From: Bacteroidota bacterium
GTDB taxonomy: Bacteria; Bacteroidota; Bacteroidia; Cytophagales; Cytophagaceae
DNA length: 64,000 bases
NCBI GenBank assembly: GCA_023458555.1
Contig: JAEWYS010000005.1
Coordinates: 130,375 to 194,374, forward strand
Reading direction: 5' to 3'
A program made the position numbers and the translations under genes. Positions 8,744 to 17,458 of this stretch are shown piece by piece. Below the pieces are notes generated by a model that had not been told where the DNA came from, did no database searches, and saw only the letters and a program-made list of their open reading frames with translations. Position 1 is the first letter of the stretch, and each line of letters starts with the position of its first letter.

Positions 8744-9148
8744 ATGATAAAAATCAAGAATTTTGAATTGAAGTCCGGAGTAGATATTTTCAAGGCGTTT
8801 GGTGACGAAGCGAGGGTCCGGATATTACATTTGATGTACAAGACAGGAGAAAGCTGTGTATCGGATATGGAAATGATTCTGGATTATACGCAGACAAAAA
8901 CCTCCAGGCATCTTTCATATCTCAGGAATATGCGGCTTGTAAAATACAGAAAACAGGATCAGTGGATCTATTATTCGCTAAATGAGGCATATTCTGAAAT
9001 CTTTGCTCAGCTGTTTATGTTTCTTGAAAAAGATCCTGTGCTGCAAAACGATCTTACCGAATACAGAACATTATACTCAAATAATGAGCTGGCAATACGA
9101 AAGCTGCACAGCAAGCAGAACAAATATAAAGTTCCTGCTCTTATCTAG
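8744..9148 (+). CDS. ArsR/SmtB-type winged-helix regulator
   Basis: The 134-residue protein carries a winged-helix DNA-binding domain typical of ArsR repressors: ALGDEARVRIL-like helix 1 (FGDEARVRILHLM), recognition helix TQTKTSRHLSYLRNM, and wing VKYRKQDQWIYYSLN. The classical CxC metal site is absent; a single Cys (SCVSDME) lies in the second helix, so the inducer is unknown. I take the ATG at 8744 over a TTG at 8720. A short gap separates it from the ferredoxin gene downstream, so the two may be co-transcribed. Confidence 0.85.
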   Translation: MIKIKNFELKSGVDIFKAFGDEARVRILHLMYKTGESCVSDMEMILDYTQTKTSRHLSYLRNMRLVKYRKQDQWIYYSLNEAYSEIFAQLFMFLEKDPVLQNDLTEYRTLYSNNELAIRKLHSKQNKYKVPALI

Positions 9149-9194
9149 GATTTATTTGTATAGATTTGAACGGGGCAACTAAATTAACTACAAA

Positions 9195-9500
9195 ATGAAA
9201 TATACCAAGCACGTTTTTATTTGTACCAATCAGAAGGATCCGGGGAAGAAATGTTGTGGAGAAGAAACTGGTATGGAACTGGTCAATATCATGAAAGAGC
9301 AGTTGAAGGAGAAGAATCTGCATCTGAATATCCGTGCGCAGCGCGCAGGCTGTCTGGATGTATGTGCACATGGTCCTGCTATGGTCGTGTATCCTGAAGG
9401 AATCTTCTATGGCAAGGTGACCAGAGAAGATATCACCGAAATTGTAGAGGAACATCTGGTGAATGACCGGGTAGTTGAACGCTTAAAACTAAATTTCTGA
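9195..9500 (+). CDS. thioredoxin-like [2Fe-2S] ferredoxin
   Basis: At 101 residues this is a stand-alone thioredoxin-fold ferredoxin like those of Aquifex or the NuoE C-terminal domain. The four ligands fit the family spacing: C10, C21 (or C20), C53 and C57 in RAGCLDVCAHGP. The MVVYPEG segment after the last Cys is also typical. It would carry one [2Fe-2S] cluster in the cytoplasm; its redox partner is unknown. It lies 46 bases after the ArsR-type gene and 9 bases before the yjjG-like gene, so the three probably form one transcript. Confidence 0.85.
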   Translation: MKYTKHVFICTNQKDPGKKCCGEETGMELVNIMKEQLKEKNLHLNIRAQRAGCLDVCAHGPAMVVYPEGIFYGKVTREDITEIVEEHLVNDRVVERLKLNF

Positions 9501-9509
9501 GTCCGGATC

Positions 9510-10205
9510 ATGAATAAGAAATATGTACATATTCTCTTTGATCTGGATCATACGTTATGGGATTTTACAGCTAATTCCAATGCTACCCTGACAGAGCTGT
9601 ACGAACACTATGAGCTCAGGAAGCATAATATGAAGCTATCCGTGCTGCTGACAACTTACCAGCTGGTGAATGATCAGATGTGGTATGATTATAACCGCGG
9701 AAAAATTTCGAAGGATATAATCCGGGAAGAGCGTTTTCGCCAGACTTTACAAAAGCTTGGCTGCAGAGATACAGATCTTGCTGACCGGATTAATGAAGAT
9801 TACCTGAGAATTTGTCCTTCAAAAGGTTTGCTGGTGCCGTATGCCATAGAAACATTAGTATATTTGCAGAGTAAGTATCAGCTTCATATTATCACCAATG
9901 GTTTTCAGGAGTCCCAGCAGATAAAGCTGCAGACTTCCGGTATTCTTCCGTTTTTTAAGGAAGTTATTAATTCGGAGATAAGTGGATTTTTAAAGCCGGA
10001 TAAGCGAATCTTTGATTTTACGTTGGGCAGGATTCAGGCTGAATGCTGTGACTGCATCATGATAGGTGATGATCTGGATGTGGATGTGCTGGGTGCCAGA
10101 AATGCGGGTATAGACCATGTGTTTTTTAACCGGAAAGACCAGGCTCATACAGAGCGGTTAACCTATGAAATCAAATGTCTTCGTGAGCTCACTACGATTT
10201 TATAA
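9510..10205 (+). CDS. yjjG: HAD-type noncanonical pyrimidine nucleotidase, YjjG family
   Basis: This 231-residue HAD hydrolase has motif I FDLDHTLWDF (nucleophile D11, acid/base D13), motif II IITNG, the lysine of motif III in FLKPDKRIF, and motif IV MIGDDLDVDVLGARNAG. The 'DLDHTLWDF' start, helical cap and length match the YjjG/YfnB group, which dephosphorylates (d)UMP, dTMP and damaged pyrimidine nucleotides. It follows the ferredoxin gene by 9 bases. The family is certain; the exact substrate range is inferred from homology. Confidence 0.85.
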   Translation: MNKKYVHILFDLDHTLWDFTANSNATLTELYEHYELRKHNMKLSVLLTTYQLVNDQMWYDYNRGKISKDIIREERFRQTLQKLGCRDTDLADRINEDYLRICPSKGLLVPYAIETLVYLQSKYQLHIITNGFQESQQIKLQTSGILPFFKEVINSEISGFLKPDKRIFDFTLGRIQAECCDCIMIGDDLDVDVLGARNAGIDHVFFNRKDQAHTERLTYEIKCLRELTTIL

Positions 10206-10292
10206 GAAAATTTCAAATAATTATCCACACTTTTTGTTTCAGTAATATATTTTACGATATTTGCAGTCCGTTTGTCTAAAAAAGATTGAATA

Positions 10293-10538
10293 ATGGCGAG
10301 AGTTTGTCAGTTAACCGGAAAAAGAACAAGAAAGGGATTTAATGTATCCCACGCTAATAATAAGACGCTTAGGAAGTTTTTCCCGAATCTTATTAAGAAA
10401 AGATTTTACATTCCAGAAGAGGATCGTTGGATTACCCTTAAAATATCTACTTCTGCATTAAGAACCATCAATAAAATCGGTATCAGTGCAGCGTTGAAGG
10501 AAGCGAAGGGTAAAGGCATTTACGTAGAAAAACAATAA
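10293..10538 (+). CDS. rpmB: 50S ribosomal protein bL28
   Basis: This 81-residue protein starts MARVCQLTGKRTRKGFNVSHANNK, the standard bL28 N-terminus. The central FFPNLIKKRFYIPEEDRWITLKIS is the typical Bacteroidota form. It is followed closely by rpmG and the DUF4295 gene, an arrangement widespread in Bacteroidota. Confidence 0.97.
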   Translation: MARVCQLTGKRTRKGFNVSHANNKTLRKFFPNLIKKRFYIPEEDRWITLKISTSALRTINKIGISAALKEAKGKGIYVEKQ

Positions 10539-10558
10539 TTACCTTATAAACTGAAATC

Positions 10559-10741
10559 ATGGCAAAGAAAGGTAACAGAATCCAGGTTATATTGGAGTGT
10601 ACTGAACAAAAGACTACTTCTGTTCCAGGTACAAGCAGATATATAACAACCAAAAACAGAAAAAACAACCCTGAAAGAATAGAATTGAAAAAATTCAATG
10701 CTAATCTTAAGAAGTATACTGTTCACAAAGAAATTAAATAA
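10559..10741 (+). CDS. rpmG: 50S ribosomal protein bL33
   Basis: The 60-residue protein has the bL33 pattern: MAKKGNRIQVILECTEQ, then SRYITTKNRKNNPERIELKKFN and a basic end YTVHKEIK. Only one Cys is present, so it is the zinc-free (C-minus) type rather than the CxxC...CxxC form. It lies 20 bases after rpmB. Confidence 0.96.
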   Translation: MAKKGNRIQVILECTEQKTTSVPGTSRYITTKNRKNNPERIELKKFNANLKKYTVHKEIK

Positions 10742-10743
10742 CA

Positions 10744-10899
10744 ATGGCAAAGAAAGTAGTTGCGACCCTGAAGCAGGTGGATCCTACCAAGGGATTCGCT
10801 AAAGTTATCAAGGCTGTTAAGTCCGAAAAAACCGGTGCCTACGCATTTAAGGAAGAAATTGTACCGCTGGATAAGGTTCAGGAAACCTTGAAGGGTTAA
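10744..10899 (+). CDS. DUF4295 small ribosome-cluster protein
   Basis: A 51-residue basic protein starts at the ATG two bases after the rpmG stop and ends at the TAA at 10897-10899. It begins MAKKVVATLKQ, continues VDPTKGFAKVIKAVKSEK and ends VPLDKVQETLKG. This is the DUF4295 family, almost always found right after rpmG in Bacteroidota and probably ribosome-associated; its function is not established. It is so short that a length cut-off would hide it. A strong terminator follows, so rpmB-rpmG-DUF4295 is one unit. Confidence 0.93.
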   Translation: MAKKVVATLKQVDPTKGFAKVIKAVKSEKTGAYAFKEEIVPLDKVQETLKG

Positions 10900-10930
10900 T
10901 TTTACTTTAAAAGTTAACGAAGATTCTAAC

Positions 10931-10958
10931 AAAGTCCTCTTTGGGGACTTTTTTTATT
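10931..10958 (+). terminator. terminator of the rpmB-rpmG-DUF4295 operon
   Basis: The stem AAAGTCC (10931-10937) with GGACTTT (10945-10951) leads directly into a run of T, 32 bases after the DUF4295 stop. Confidence 0.85.
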
Positions 10959-10991
10959 ATATTAGACTTTAGGTTTTAACTTCGGCAATGT

Positions 10992-11948
10992 ATGGCTTGG
11001 TTTAATTATTTTTCTTCCGAAAAAAAGGAATCTCTTGATAAAGGACTTGAGAAGTCAAAAGAAAGCTTTTTCTCCAAACTAAGTAAAGCGGTTGTTGGTA
11101 AAGATAAAGTAGACGAGGAGGTTCTGGATGAACTGGAAGAAATATTAGTTGCATCGGATGTAGGAGTAGAAACTACGATCAAGATTATTGAGCGTATTGA
11201 AGCCAGAGTTGCCAGAGATAAGTATGTGAGCTCTTCGGATCTGGATAAGATTCTGAAAGAAGAGATTGCGGCCCTTCTGGAAGAGAACAAGAGCTCTGAT
11301 CAGGAAGATTTTTCTATCCCGGAACTGGGTATGCCGTATGTGATTCTTGTAGTGGGTGTGAATGGTGCTGGTAAAACAACGACCATAGGAAAGCTGGCAC
11401 ATCAGTTTAAGCAGAATGGAAAAAAGGTGATACTGGGAGCGGCCGATACGTTCAGGGCAGCTGCGGTTGATCAGCTTATATTGTGGGGCGAACGGGTTGG
11501 TGTGGAAGTAATATCCCATGGAATGAATACAGATCCTGCTTCAGTTGCATTTGATGCAGTGAAAAAGGCTGTAGAGGCGAAAGCGGATGTTGTAATTATT
11601 GATACGGCAGGAAGGCTTCACAACAAAGTCGGTCTGATGAATGAGCTGTCAAAAATAAAGAGGGTCATACAAAAGTTTGTAGAAACAGCTCCCCATGAAG
11701 TGCTGCTCGTACTGGATGGAAGTACAGGGCAGAATGCCGTTATACAGGCAACAGAATTTACCAAGGCAACAGATGTTACCGCACTTGCCATCACCAAGCT
11801 TGACGGCACTGCCAAGGGTGGAGTGGTAATCGGTATTTCCGATATGTTTAAAATCCCGGTTAAATACATAGGAGTAGGTGAAAAAATGGATCATCTTCAG
11901 GTATTTAACAAATATGAATTTGTAGACTCTTTCTTTAAGAAAAAATAA
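10992..11948 (+). CDS. ftsY: signal recognition particle receptor FtsY
   Basis: The 318-residue protein has a short acidic/basic N-terminus and then the NG domain of SRP GTPases. Visible motifs are the P-loop GVNGAGKTT from residue 122, LGAADTFRAAAVDQL, DTAGR, TKLDGTAKGG and the closing GVGEKMDHLQVF. It receives ribosome-SRP complexes at the inner membrane for co-translational insertion. The long A-domain seen in E. coli is reduced to about 20 residues. It stands just after the ribosomal protein operon, but beyond its terminator. Confidence 0.96.
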   Translation: MAWFNYFSSEKKESLDKGLEKSKESFFSKLSKAVVGKDKVDEEVLDELEEILVASDVGVETTIKIIERIEARVARDKYVSSSDLDKILKEEIAALLEENKSSDQEDFSIPELGMPYVILVVGVNGAGKTTTIGKLAHQFKQNGKKVILGAADTFRAAAVDQLILWGERVGVEVISHGMNTDPASVAFDAVKKAVEAKADVVIIDTAGRLHNKVGLMNELSKIKRVIQKFVETAPHEVLLVLDGSTGQNAVIQATEFTKATDVTALAITKLDGTAKGGVVIGISDMFKIPVKYIGVGEKMDHLQVFNKYEFVDSFFKKK

Positions 11949-11993
11949 GTTCTTCCCCATTTCTCACCCTATATTTACTACTGTATTATTTGA

Positions 11994-13304
11994 ATGAAAA
12001 CGAAGGGACTGAAAAAAAATAAGGTCAACATCGTTACATTGGGCTGTTCCAAAAACCTTGTAGATTCTGAAAATATCCTTACCCAGTTGAGAGGGAATAA
12101 TATTGATGCCACACATGAAGCGGAGGAAGACGACGCAAATATTGTAGTGATCAATACCTGTGGCTTTATAGATAATGCGAAACAGGAGTCGATCGATACC
12201 ATTCTGAGGTATGCAGATGCCAGGGAAAGTGGCCACATTGATAAGCTTTATGTAACAGGGTGTCTGGTACAGCGATATAAGGAAGATCTTGAAAAAGAAA
12301 TTACCAGTGTCGACGCCTTTTTTGGCACCAGCGAATTACCCAAGCTATTAAAGAAATTCAAAGCTGATTATAAGCAGGAGCTGGTAGGGGAGCGTTTGCT
12401 TTCCACACCGCAGCATTATGCCTATTTTAAAATAGCGGAAGGGTGTGATCGTCCCTGTTCTTTTTGTGCTATTCCGGTGATGCGTGGCAAGCATGTGAGC
12501 AGACCAATTGACGAATTGATCAGAGAAGCCCGTAATCTTGCAAGAAACGGAACAAAGGAGTTAATTCTGATTGCCCAGGATCTTACGTACTATGGCATTG
12601 ACCTGTACAAAGGCAGAAAACTGGCCGATCTTCTTAATCAGCTGGCGGATGTAGAAGGGATTGACTGGATACGGCTTCAGTATGCCTACCCTTCCGGTTT
12701 TCCTCTTGAGGTACTGGATGTAATGAGAGATCGTCCCAATATCTGTAAGTATCTGGATATGCCTTTGCAGCACGGTTCAACAGAAATGCTGAAAATCATG
12801 CGGAGAGGAATCACCCGGGAAAAGACAGAAGAGCTTATTCATATTATTCGGGATAAAGTACCAGGGATAGCTCTCAGAACCACGCTGATTGCAGGACATC
12901 CGGGGGAGACTCCCCGGTATTTTGATGAAATGCTGCGATTTGTGGAAGATATGCGTTTTGAACGTTTAGGCGTATTTACATATAGTCATGAAGAGCACAC
13001 GCATGCCTATACCATGGCGGATTCCATATCGGCAAAAAACAAGCAGAAAAGGGCAGATGCCATTATGGAAGTTCAGGAAGCTATTTCATATGAGCTTAAT
13101 CAGGAAAAAGCGGGAAAGGAGTTCAAAGTACTGTTTGATCGGAAAGAATCCGGTTACTTTATTGGCCGGACTGAATTTGATTCTCCTGAAGTAGATAATG
13201 AAGTATTAGTCAAAGCCGATGATACATATGTACGTCTTGGTGATTTTGCGAATGTGCTGATTGAAGATGCTACGGAGTTTGATCTGTACGGAAGGATTGT
13301 ATAG
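11994..13304 (+). CDS. rimO: ribosomal protein uS12 methylthiotransferase RimO
   Basis: This 436-residue radical-SAM methylthiotransferase has the N-terminal UPF0004 domain (TLGCSKNLVDSE with C18, then INTCGF), the radical-SAM cluster motif CDRPCSFC at C151/C155/C158, and a C-terminal TRAM-like domain. 'GCSKN' with 'CSFCAIP' distinguishes RimO from MiaB (GCQMN). It adds a methylthio group to an Asp of ribosomal protein S12, using two [4Fe-4S] clusters. It follows ftsY by 45 bases and may share its transcript. Confidence 0.96.
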   Translation: MKTKGLKKNKVNIVTLGCSKNLVDSENILTQLRGNNIDATHEAEEDDANIVVINTCGFIDNAKQESIDTILRYADARESGHIDKLYVTGCLVQRYKEDLEKEITSVDAFFGTSELPKLLKKFKADYKQELVGERLLSTPQHYAYFKIAEGCDRPCSFCAIPVMRGKHVSRPIDELIREARNLARNGTKELILIAQDLTYYGIDLYKGRKLADLLNQLADVEGIDWIRLQYAYPSGFPLEVLDVMRDRPNICKYLDMPLQHGSTEMLKIMRRGITREKTEELIHIIRDKVPGIALRTTLIAGHPGETPRYFDEMLRFVEDMRFERLGVFTYSHEEHTHAYTMADSISAKNKQKRADAIMEVQEAISYELNQEKAGKEFKVLFDRKESGYFIGRTEFDSPEVDNEVLVKADDTYVRLGDFANVLIEDATEFDLYGRIV

Positions 13305-13437
13305 CTGATCTGCCGGATCGGCTACTGGCCGTTAAGGTATTGCAGCAGTATATCGGGCTTTATATAAAAAAGTTCGTTTGACAGGGAAACTTTCAGTCTT
13401 TTACGGTTAATAGAATATAGACTGAAATGTAGGGGAG

Positions 13438-14097
13438 ATGAAAAAAACTATATGGGCCATTTCGGCAGCCTGTAAATCTGTTGGTTTACTGATTCTTTTT
13501 AGTAGTCTGATGCTTCTCATCAGAATTATTCATACTGATACTGTTGGTTATGTCTTTTTGTGGTGGAATCTTTTTCTGGCCCTGCTACCTGTCGGGGCGG
13601 CCTATCTGTTTGATAGCTACGTCCGTAAACGAGGGTTGTATAGCCTCTTTTCATTTTTCTTTCTGATAAACTGGCTGCTGTTTTTTCCCAATGCGCCGTA
13701 CCTCATTACAGATCTTATTCACCTGGCGGATGATGTCAGTGGTGTTCCTTTATGGTACGATGCGCTGATGCTTTTCTCGTTTGCATTCACGGGAGTATTT
13801 TCAGGTTTTCTGTCACTGGTATATGTATACAGAGCGTTGAAGGGAGCTGTGAGGCCCTCCCGGCTGATTCTGTTTGTTCCGGGCATTTGCATGCTTTCAG
13901 GATATGGAATTTATCTGGGCAGGGAGCTTCGCTGGAACAGCTGGGATATGTTTACCAGACCACATATAGTGGCCGGTGATATATACTCCAATATAAGTGA
14001 TCCGGCCGCGTGGAGCATGACGGTTTTATTTAGTGCATTTCTTTTCTTACTTTGGTATATAATGTCCTTCTTCTTCAATTCTGAAAATGCCCGATGA
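13438..14097 (+). CDS. DUF1361 multi-pass membrane protein
   Basis: The 219-residue integral membrane protein shows six or so hydrophobic segments. The family hallmark LLFFPNAPYLITDLIHL lies near residue 80, with GRELRWNSWD further on, both typical of DUF1361. Its function is unknown. The stop overlaps the dgkA start by four bases (ATGA), so the two are translationally coupled. A role in envelope lipid metabolism is suggested only by this coupling. Confidence 0.85.
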   Translation: MKKTIWAISAACKSVGLLILFSSLMLLIRIIHTDTVGYVFLWWNLFLALLPVGAAYLFDSYVRKRGLYSLFSFFFLINWLLFFPNAPYLITDLIHLADDVSGVPLWYDALMLFSFAFTGVFSGFLSLVYVYRALKGAVRPSRLILFVPGICMLSGYGIYLGRELRWNSWDMFTRPHIVAGDIYSNISDPAAWSMTVLFSAFLFLLWYIMSFFFNSENAR

Positions 14098-14468
14098 ACT
14101 TTTACCGATGTGTGAAAAGCTTCCGGTATGCCCTGAAGGGTATTGCCTGGGTAGCAAAGGAAAATAATTTCAGGATACATATGTTGGCTACTGTCGCTGT
14201 TGTGCTGGCGGGGTGGGGTACAGGATTAGATCTGTCACAATGGTTGTGGATAGTGTCGGCTGTTTTTATGGTTCTGGTTGCCGAGACAATTAATACTGCA
14301 CTTGAAAAGCTAACTGATCTTGTGAGTCCGGAGCATAATCTGCTGGCGGGTCAGGTAAAAGACCTGGGTGCCGGTGCTGTACTGCTTTCGGCGGTATATG
14401 CTGTGTTGGTTGCCGCTCTGATTTTTATACCGGAATGGATGGCGGCCTGTTCTGATTTGGTGCGATAA
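14094..14468 (+). CDS. dgkA: diacylglycerol kinase, DgkA family
   Basis: At 124 residues this is a small three-helix membrane kinase. The diagnostic catalytic segment VAETINTALEKLTDLVSPEHN is clear and split here only by its usual spacing, with KDLGAGAVLLSAV after it; the N-terminal ALKGIAWVAKENNFRIH also fits. Related enzymes phosphorylate diacylglycerol or undecaprenol at the inner membrane; in Bacteroidota undecaprenol is a plausible substrate. It overlaps DUF1361 by 4 bases. Confidence 0.9.
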   Translation: MNFYRCVKSFRYALKGIAWVAKENNFRIHMLATVAVVLAGWGTGLDLSQWLWIVSAVFMVLVAETINTALEKLTDLVSPEHNLLAGQVKDLGAGAVLLSAVYAVLVAALIFIPEWMAACSDLVR

Positions 14469-14587
14469 ATCAGGATTGTTGCCATTTTTCTGTACTAAAT
14501 ATTCGCTTTATGCGGTTTATAATCAGCCAGAGTCATCAGAGCAAAAATGATTTTCAGTCCGACCCTGTGCGATTAAAAACATTTTAC

Positions 14588-14595
14588 TACTTTTG
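14588..14595 (+). promoter_or_regulatory. -7 promoter element of queA
   Basis: TACTTTTG fits TAnnTTTG and lies 50 bases before the queA ATG in an AT-rich intergenic region. Confidence 0.5.
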
Positions 14596-14645
14596 CACAC
14601 TGCTTTTACGCAGCTTGTTTAATACCGTAATATTAAATTTTCAAT

Positions 14646-15692
14646 ATGAAACTTTCAGATTTCAAATTATCACTCCCTGCTGAACTTGTAGCCCTTTATC
14701 CTGCCGAAAATCGTGATGAGTCCAAAATGATGGTGGTCCACAAAAAGACTGGTGAAATTGAACACCGGATTTTTAAGGACATTGTCGAGTACTTCGATGA
14801 AGGAGATATCATGGTAATGAACAATACCAAGGTTTTTCCGGCAAGATTGTACGGCAACAAAGAGAAAACAGGTGCTAAAATTGAGGTCTTTCTTCTGAGG
14901 GAGCTTAACCAGGAAGCGCATCTCTGGGATGTGCTGGTGGATCCGGCCCGGAAGATCAGAGTTGGTAATAAGCTGTATTTCGGAGATGGTGATCTGGTAG
15001 CTGAAGTTATTGACAATACCACTTCCAGAGGACGGACGATCCGGTTTTTGTTTGACGGATCTGATGATGAGTTTTACAAAACGATTGATACGTTGGGCGA
15101 AACTCCCCTGCCAAAATATATTAAACGCAAGGCAGAGCCGGAAGACAGAGACCGTTATCAGACAATATTTGCTGAGCATACCGGCGCTGTAGCTGCACCG
15201 ACAGCAGGCCTGCACTTTTCCAGGCAGGTAGTAAAAAGGCTGGAAATAAAAGGTGTTGATGTTGCTCCGATTACCCTGCATGTTGGTCTGGGGACCTTCA
15301 GACCGGTTGATGTGGAAGACCTTACCAAGCACAAGATGGACTCGGAAAACTATATAGTGCCGCTGGAAACTTCTGAAAAGGTAAATGTTGCGCTCGATAA
15401 TAAAAAACGTGTGCTGTCGATCGGAACTACTTCAATGAGAGCCCTGGAATCGTCTACGTCGGCCAATGGCCGCTTGAAACCGAATGATGGCTGGACAGAT
15501 AAATTTATTTTTCCGCCTTACGAATTTAAGATAGCGAATGCGCTGCTGACTAATTTTCATATGCCGGAATCGACTTTGCTTATGATGACTGCTGCTTTTG
15601 GCGGATACGATCTGATTATGAAAGCGTATGATGAAGCAATTAAGAAGAAATACCGCTTCTTTAGTTATGGCGATGTAATGCTTATTATCTGA
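14646..15692 (+). CDS. queA: tRNA preQ1(34) S-adenosylmethionine ribosyltransferase-isomerase QueA
   Basis: This 348-residue protein shows the QueA landmarks: MKLSDFKLSLP at the start, MVMNNTKVFPARLYG, HTGAVAAPTAGLHFS, ITLHVGLGTFRPV, and the end TNFHMPESTLLMMTAAFGG. It transfers and isomerises the ribose of S-adenosylmethionine onto preQ1 in tRNA to make epoxyqueuosine. Length is normal. No other queuosine gene and no preQ1 riboswitch was seen nearby. A terminator lies about 30 bases downstream. Confidence 0.97.
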   Translation: MKLSDFKLSLPAELVALYPAENRDESKMMVVHKKTGEIEHRIFKDIVEYFDEGDIMVMNNTKVFPARLYGNKEKTGAKIEVFLLRELNQEAHLWDVLVDPARKIRVGNKLYFGDGDLVAEVIDNTTSRGRTIRFLFDGSDDEFYKTIDTLGETPLPKYIKRKAEPEDRDRYQTIFAEHTGAVAAPTAGLHFSRQVVKRLEIKGVDVAPITLHVGLGTFRPVDVEDLTKHKMDSENYIVPLETSEKVNVALDNKKRVLSIGTTSMRALESSTSANGRLKPNDGWTDKFIFPPYEFKIANALLTNFHMPESTLLMMTAAFGGYDLIMKAYDEAIKKKYRFFSYGDVMLII

Positions 15693-15724
15693 CAGGATAA
15701 AAAATACATAAGAAGACTTTTTTT

Positions 15725-15758
15725 AAAGCTCCGTAACCAATATTTTGGGCGGAGCTTT
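15725..15758 (+). terminator. terminator after queA
   Basis: The 9-bp stem AAAGCTCCG (15725-15733) with CGGAGCTTT (15750-15758) is followed by TTATTTAT. The loop can extend the structure with CCAA/TTGG pairing. Confidence 0.8.
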
Positions 15759-15775
15759 TTATTTATATAATCAAG

Positions 15776-16459
15776 ATGATGAAAAAGTACGCAGTTATTG
15801 TTGCCGGAGGTTCAGGGTCAAGAATGAAATCCGATCTTCCCAAACAGTTTCTGAATCTTCGAAAGATTCCGGTTATTGTGCATACAATCCGGCGTTTTTT
15901 GGCACTGGCGGATCAGATTATAGTGGTCGTACCGGCCGAATATGTCAATATATGGAATGATATTAAGAATCAGTATTTTTCTGACAATTCTTTACAGACT
16001 GTCTTGGGGGGGCAAACTCGTACGGAGTCTGTCAGAAACGGATTGAAACTTATTAATGCAACTGAAGGACTGGTGGCGATTCATGATGCCGCAAGGCCTC
16101 TTGTAGAAGAGAAAGGAATTGAAGAAAGCTATCAGCAGGCATTAACTACCGGCTCAGGTGTACTGGCAGTTCCTTTGAAAGACTCTATAAGAGAATGGCA
16201 GGGAGCTATTCCGGTAAGCCGGGACAGAGCATCCTACATGCTGATTCAGACCCCGCAAACATTCCGTCTGGAGATGCTTTTCGAAGCATACGGACAGATA
16301 AGTGAAGGTGTTTTTACTGATGATGCTTCTGTATTTGAGGCAGCCGGACATACCATACATCTTGTAAAGGGAAGCTATGAAAATATAAAAATAACCACTC
16401 CGGAAGATCTTTATATTGCCGAGGCTGTTCTGGACTTTCAGATAAACAAATCTATTTAA
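15776..16459 (+). CDS. ispD: 2-C-methyl-D-erythritol 4-phosphate cytidylyltransferase IspD
   Basis: The 227-residue protein has the IspD nucleotide-binding start AVIVAGGSGSRMKSDLPKQF, the VAIHDAARPLV active-site segment, LIQTPQTF and FTDDASVFE. It makes CDP-methylerythritol, the third step of the non-mevalonate isoprenoid pathway, in the cytoplasm. The start may be the second ATG at 15779 (MKKYAV). The Nudix gene begins 4 bases after its stop, so the two are co-transcribed. Confidence 0.95.
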   Translation: MMKKYAVIVAGGSGSRMKSDLPKQFLNLRKIPVIVHTIRRFLALADQIIVVVPAEYVNIWNDIKNQYFSDNSLQTVLGGQTRTESVRNGLKLINATEGLVAIHDAARPLVEEKGIEESYQQALTTGSGVLAVPLKDSIREWQGAIPVSRDRASYMLIQTPQTFRLEMLFEAYGQISEGVFTDDASVFEAAGHTIHLVKGSYENIKITTPEDLYIAEAVLDFQINKSI

Positions 16460-16463
16460 CCCT

Positions 16464-16889
16464 ATGAAACAAAAAGCTAAAGTCTTGTTTTATACCCGCC
16501 GGAGTGAAACGGTAAGGGTGATGCTTGGTAAAAGAATTTACGGAGAAGAGGTATTCTGGTGGCTTCCGGGAGGAAGTATTGAAGAAGGAGAATCTCCTTT
16601 CGTGGCAGTTATCAGAGAGCTTTATGAAGAACTGGTTCCAGGACCGGTGATAAAGATGACCGTTGATCAGCTGCTGGCATCAGAGACTGAAATACCCTGT
16701 ATAGATTATCATACGCCTAATGCGCATTATCTGGTGTTTTTGGTGGAGGTAAGTAATGAAGCGCAGGAAGAATCTGTACAGATTCTGGAGGAGTTTGATG
16801 AGATCCGCTGGTTTGACTTGTCGGATATGCCGGAGAATATGAGCCGGGAATATTCGTATCTCGAACCGGGGCTTTTAAAAATATTCTAA
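16464..16889 (+). CDS. Nudix hydrolase
   Basis: The 141-residue protein contains a Nudix box (GX5EX7REUXEEXGU) from about residue 37: GSIEEGE, then the helix with RELYEEL. The final Gly of the consensus is replaced (ELVPG), a small deviation that need not abolish activity. The N-terminal segment KVLFYTRR and WWLPGG are typical of the NTP-hydrolysing group. The substrate cannot be told. It follows ispD by 4 bases. Confidence 0.85.
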   Translation: MKQKAKVLFYTRRSETVRVMLGKRIYGEEVFWWLPGGSIEEGESPFVAVIRELYEELVPGPVIKMTVDQLLASETEIPCIDYHTPNAHYLVFLVEVSNEAQEESVQILEEFDEIRWFDLSDMPENMSREYSYLEPGLLKIF

Positions 16890-17408
16890 CTATTCATAGT
16901 CTATCCGGTATGCAAGCAGAGGATCCTGGCATCGTTTTAAAAGCTCTGCATTCGTGAGGTTGAGAACAGGATGGCGAAAATCCGGGGCCAGCTCGGTAAG
17001 GGGAAAAAGGGCAAATTTCCTGTTTTGTATTTCAGGATGAGGTATTTTAAGATTTTCCCCGGTCAGAATCCGGTCGCCAAAATAGAGTATGTCAATGTCT
17101 ATGCATCTCGGCCCCCAGCGTTCATAACGGGTTCTGCCCAACTGAATTTCTACGGTATGGATAGTTTGCAGCAAAGCCTCAGGGGAGAGACTGGTCCGGA
17201 GCCTGAGTGCCTGGTTAAGAAAAGGAGGCTGTCGGGTATTCCCCCAGGCTTCGGTTTCATAAAGTCCGGATCGGGCATAGATTTCAATAGAATATTTCTC
17301 CAGTTGTTCCCTGGCCTTTTCCAGCATCATTTGCCGGTCCTGGAGATTGGATCCCAGAAGAAGAAAAATATTGTCGAAAACTTTAGCGGGAGCGTTCTGT
17401 TTATTCAA
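16890..17408 (-). CDS. folK: 6-hydroxymethyl-7,8-dihydropterin pyrophosphokinase FolK
   Basis: The 172-residue protein has the HPPK signatures IFLLLGSNLQDR near the N-terminus, SGLYETEAWG, and RYERWGPRCIDIDILYFG with the metal-binding Asp pair, then IPHPEIQNRKFALFPL. It transfers pyrophosphate from ATP to 6-hydroxymethyl-dihydropterin in folate synthesis. Its stop abuts the convergent Nudix stop (0-base gap), and its start lies 50 bases from the divergent sppA start. Confidence 0.95.
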   Translation of the reverse strand: MNKQNAPAKVFDNIFLLLGSNLQDRQMMLEKAREQLEKYSIEIYARSGLYETEAWGNTRQPPFLNQALRLRTSLSPEALLQTIHTVEIQLGRTRYERWGPRCIDIDILYFGDRILTGENLKIPHPEIQNRKFALFPLTELAPDFRHPVLNLTNAELLKRCQDPLLAYRIDYE

Positions 17409-17458
17409 TCTGTTACCAAGTATTATTAACTTAGCGCATATTTACTAATAATTTTTTT

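Noticed and set aside
13303..13323. Hairpin just after the rimO stop
   Set aside because: The stem AGCTGATC/GATCGGCT has a G-T pair and no T-run behind it, so I do not call it a terminator.
14469..14645. preQ1 riboswitch before queA
   Set aside because: The leader shows no H-type pseudoknot pattern or conserved preQ1 core.
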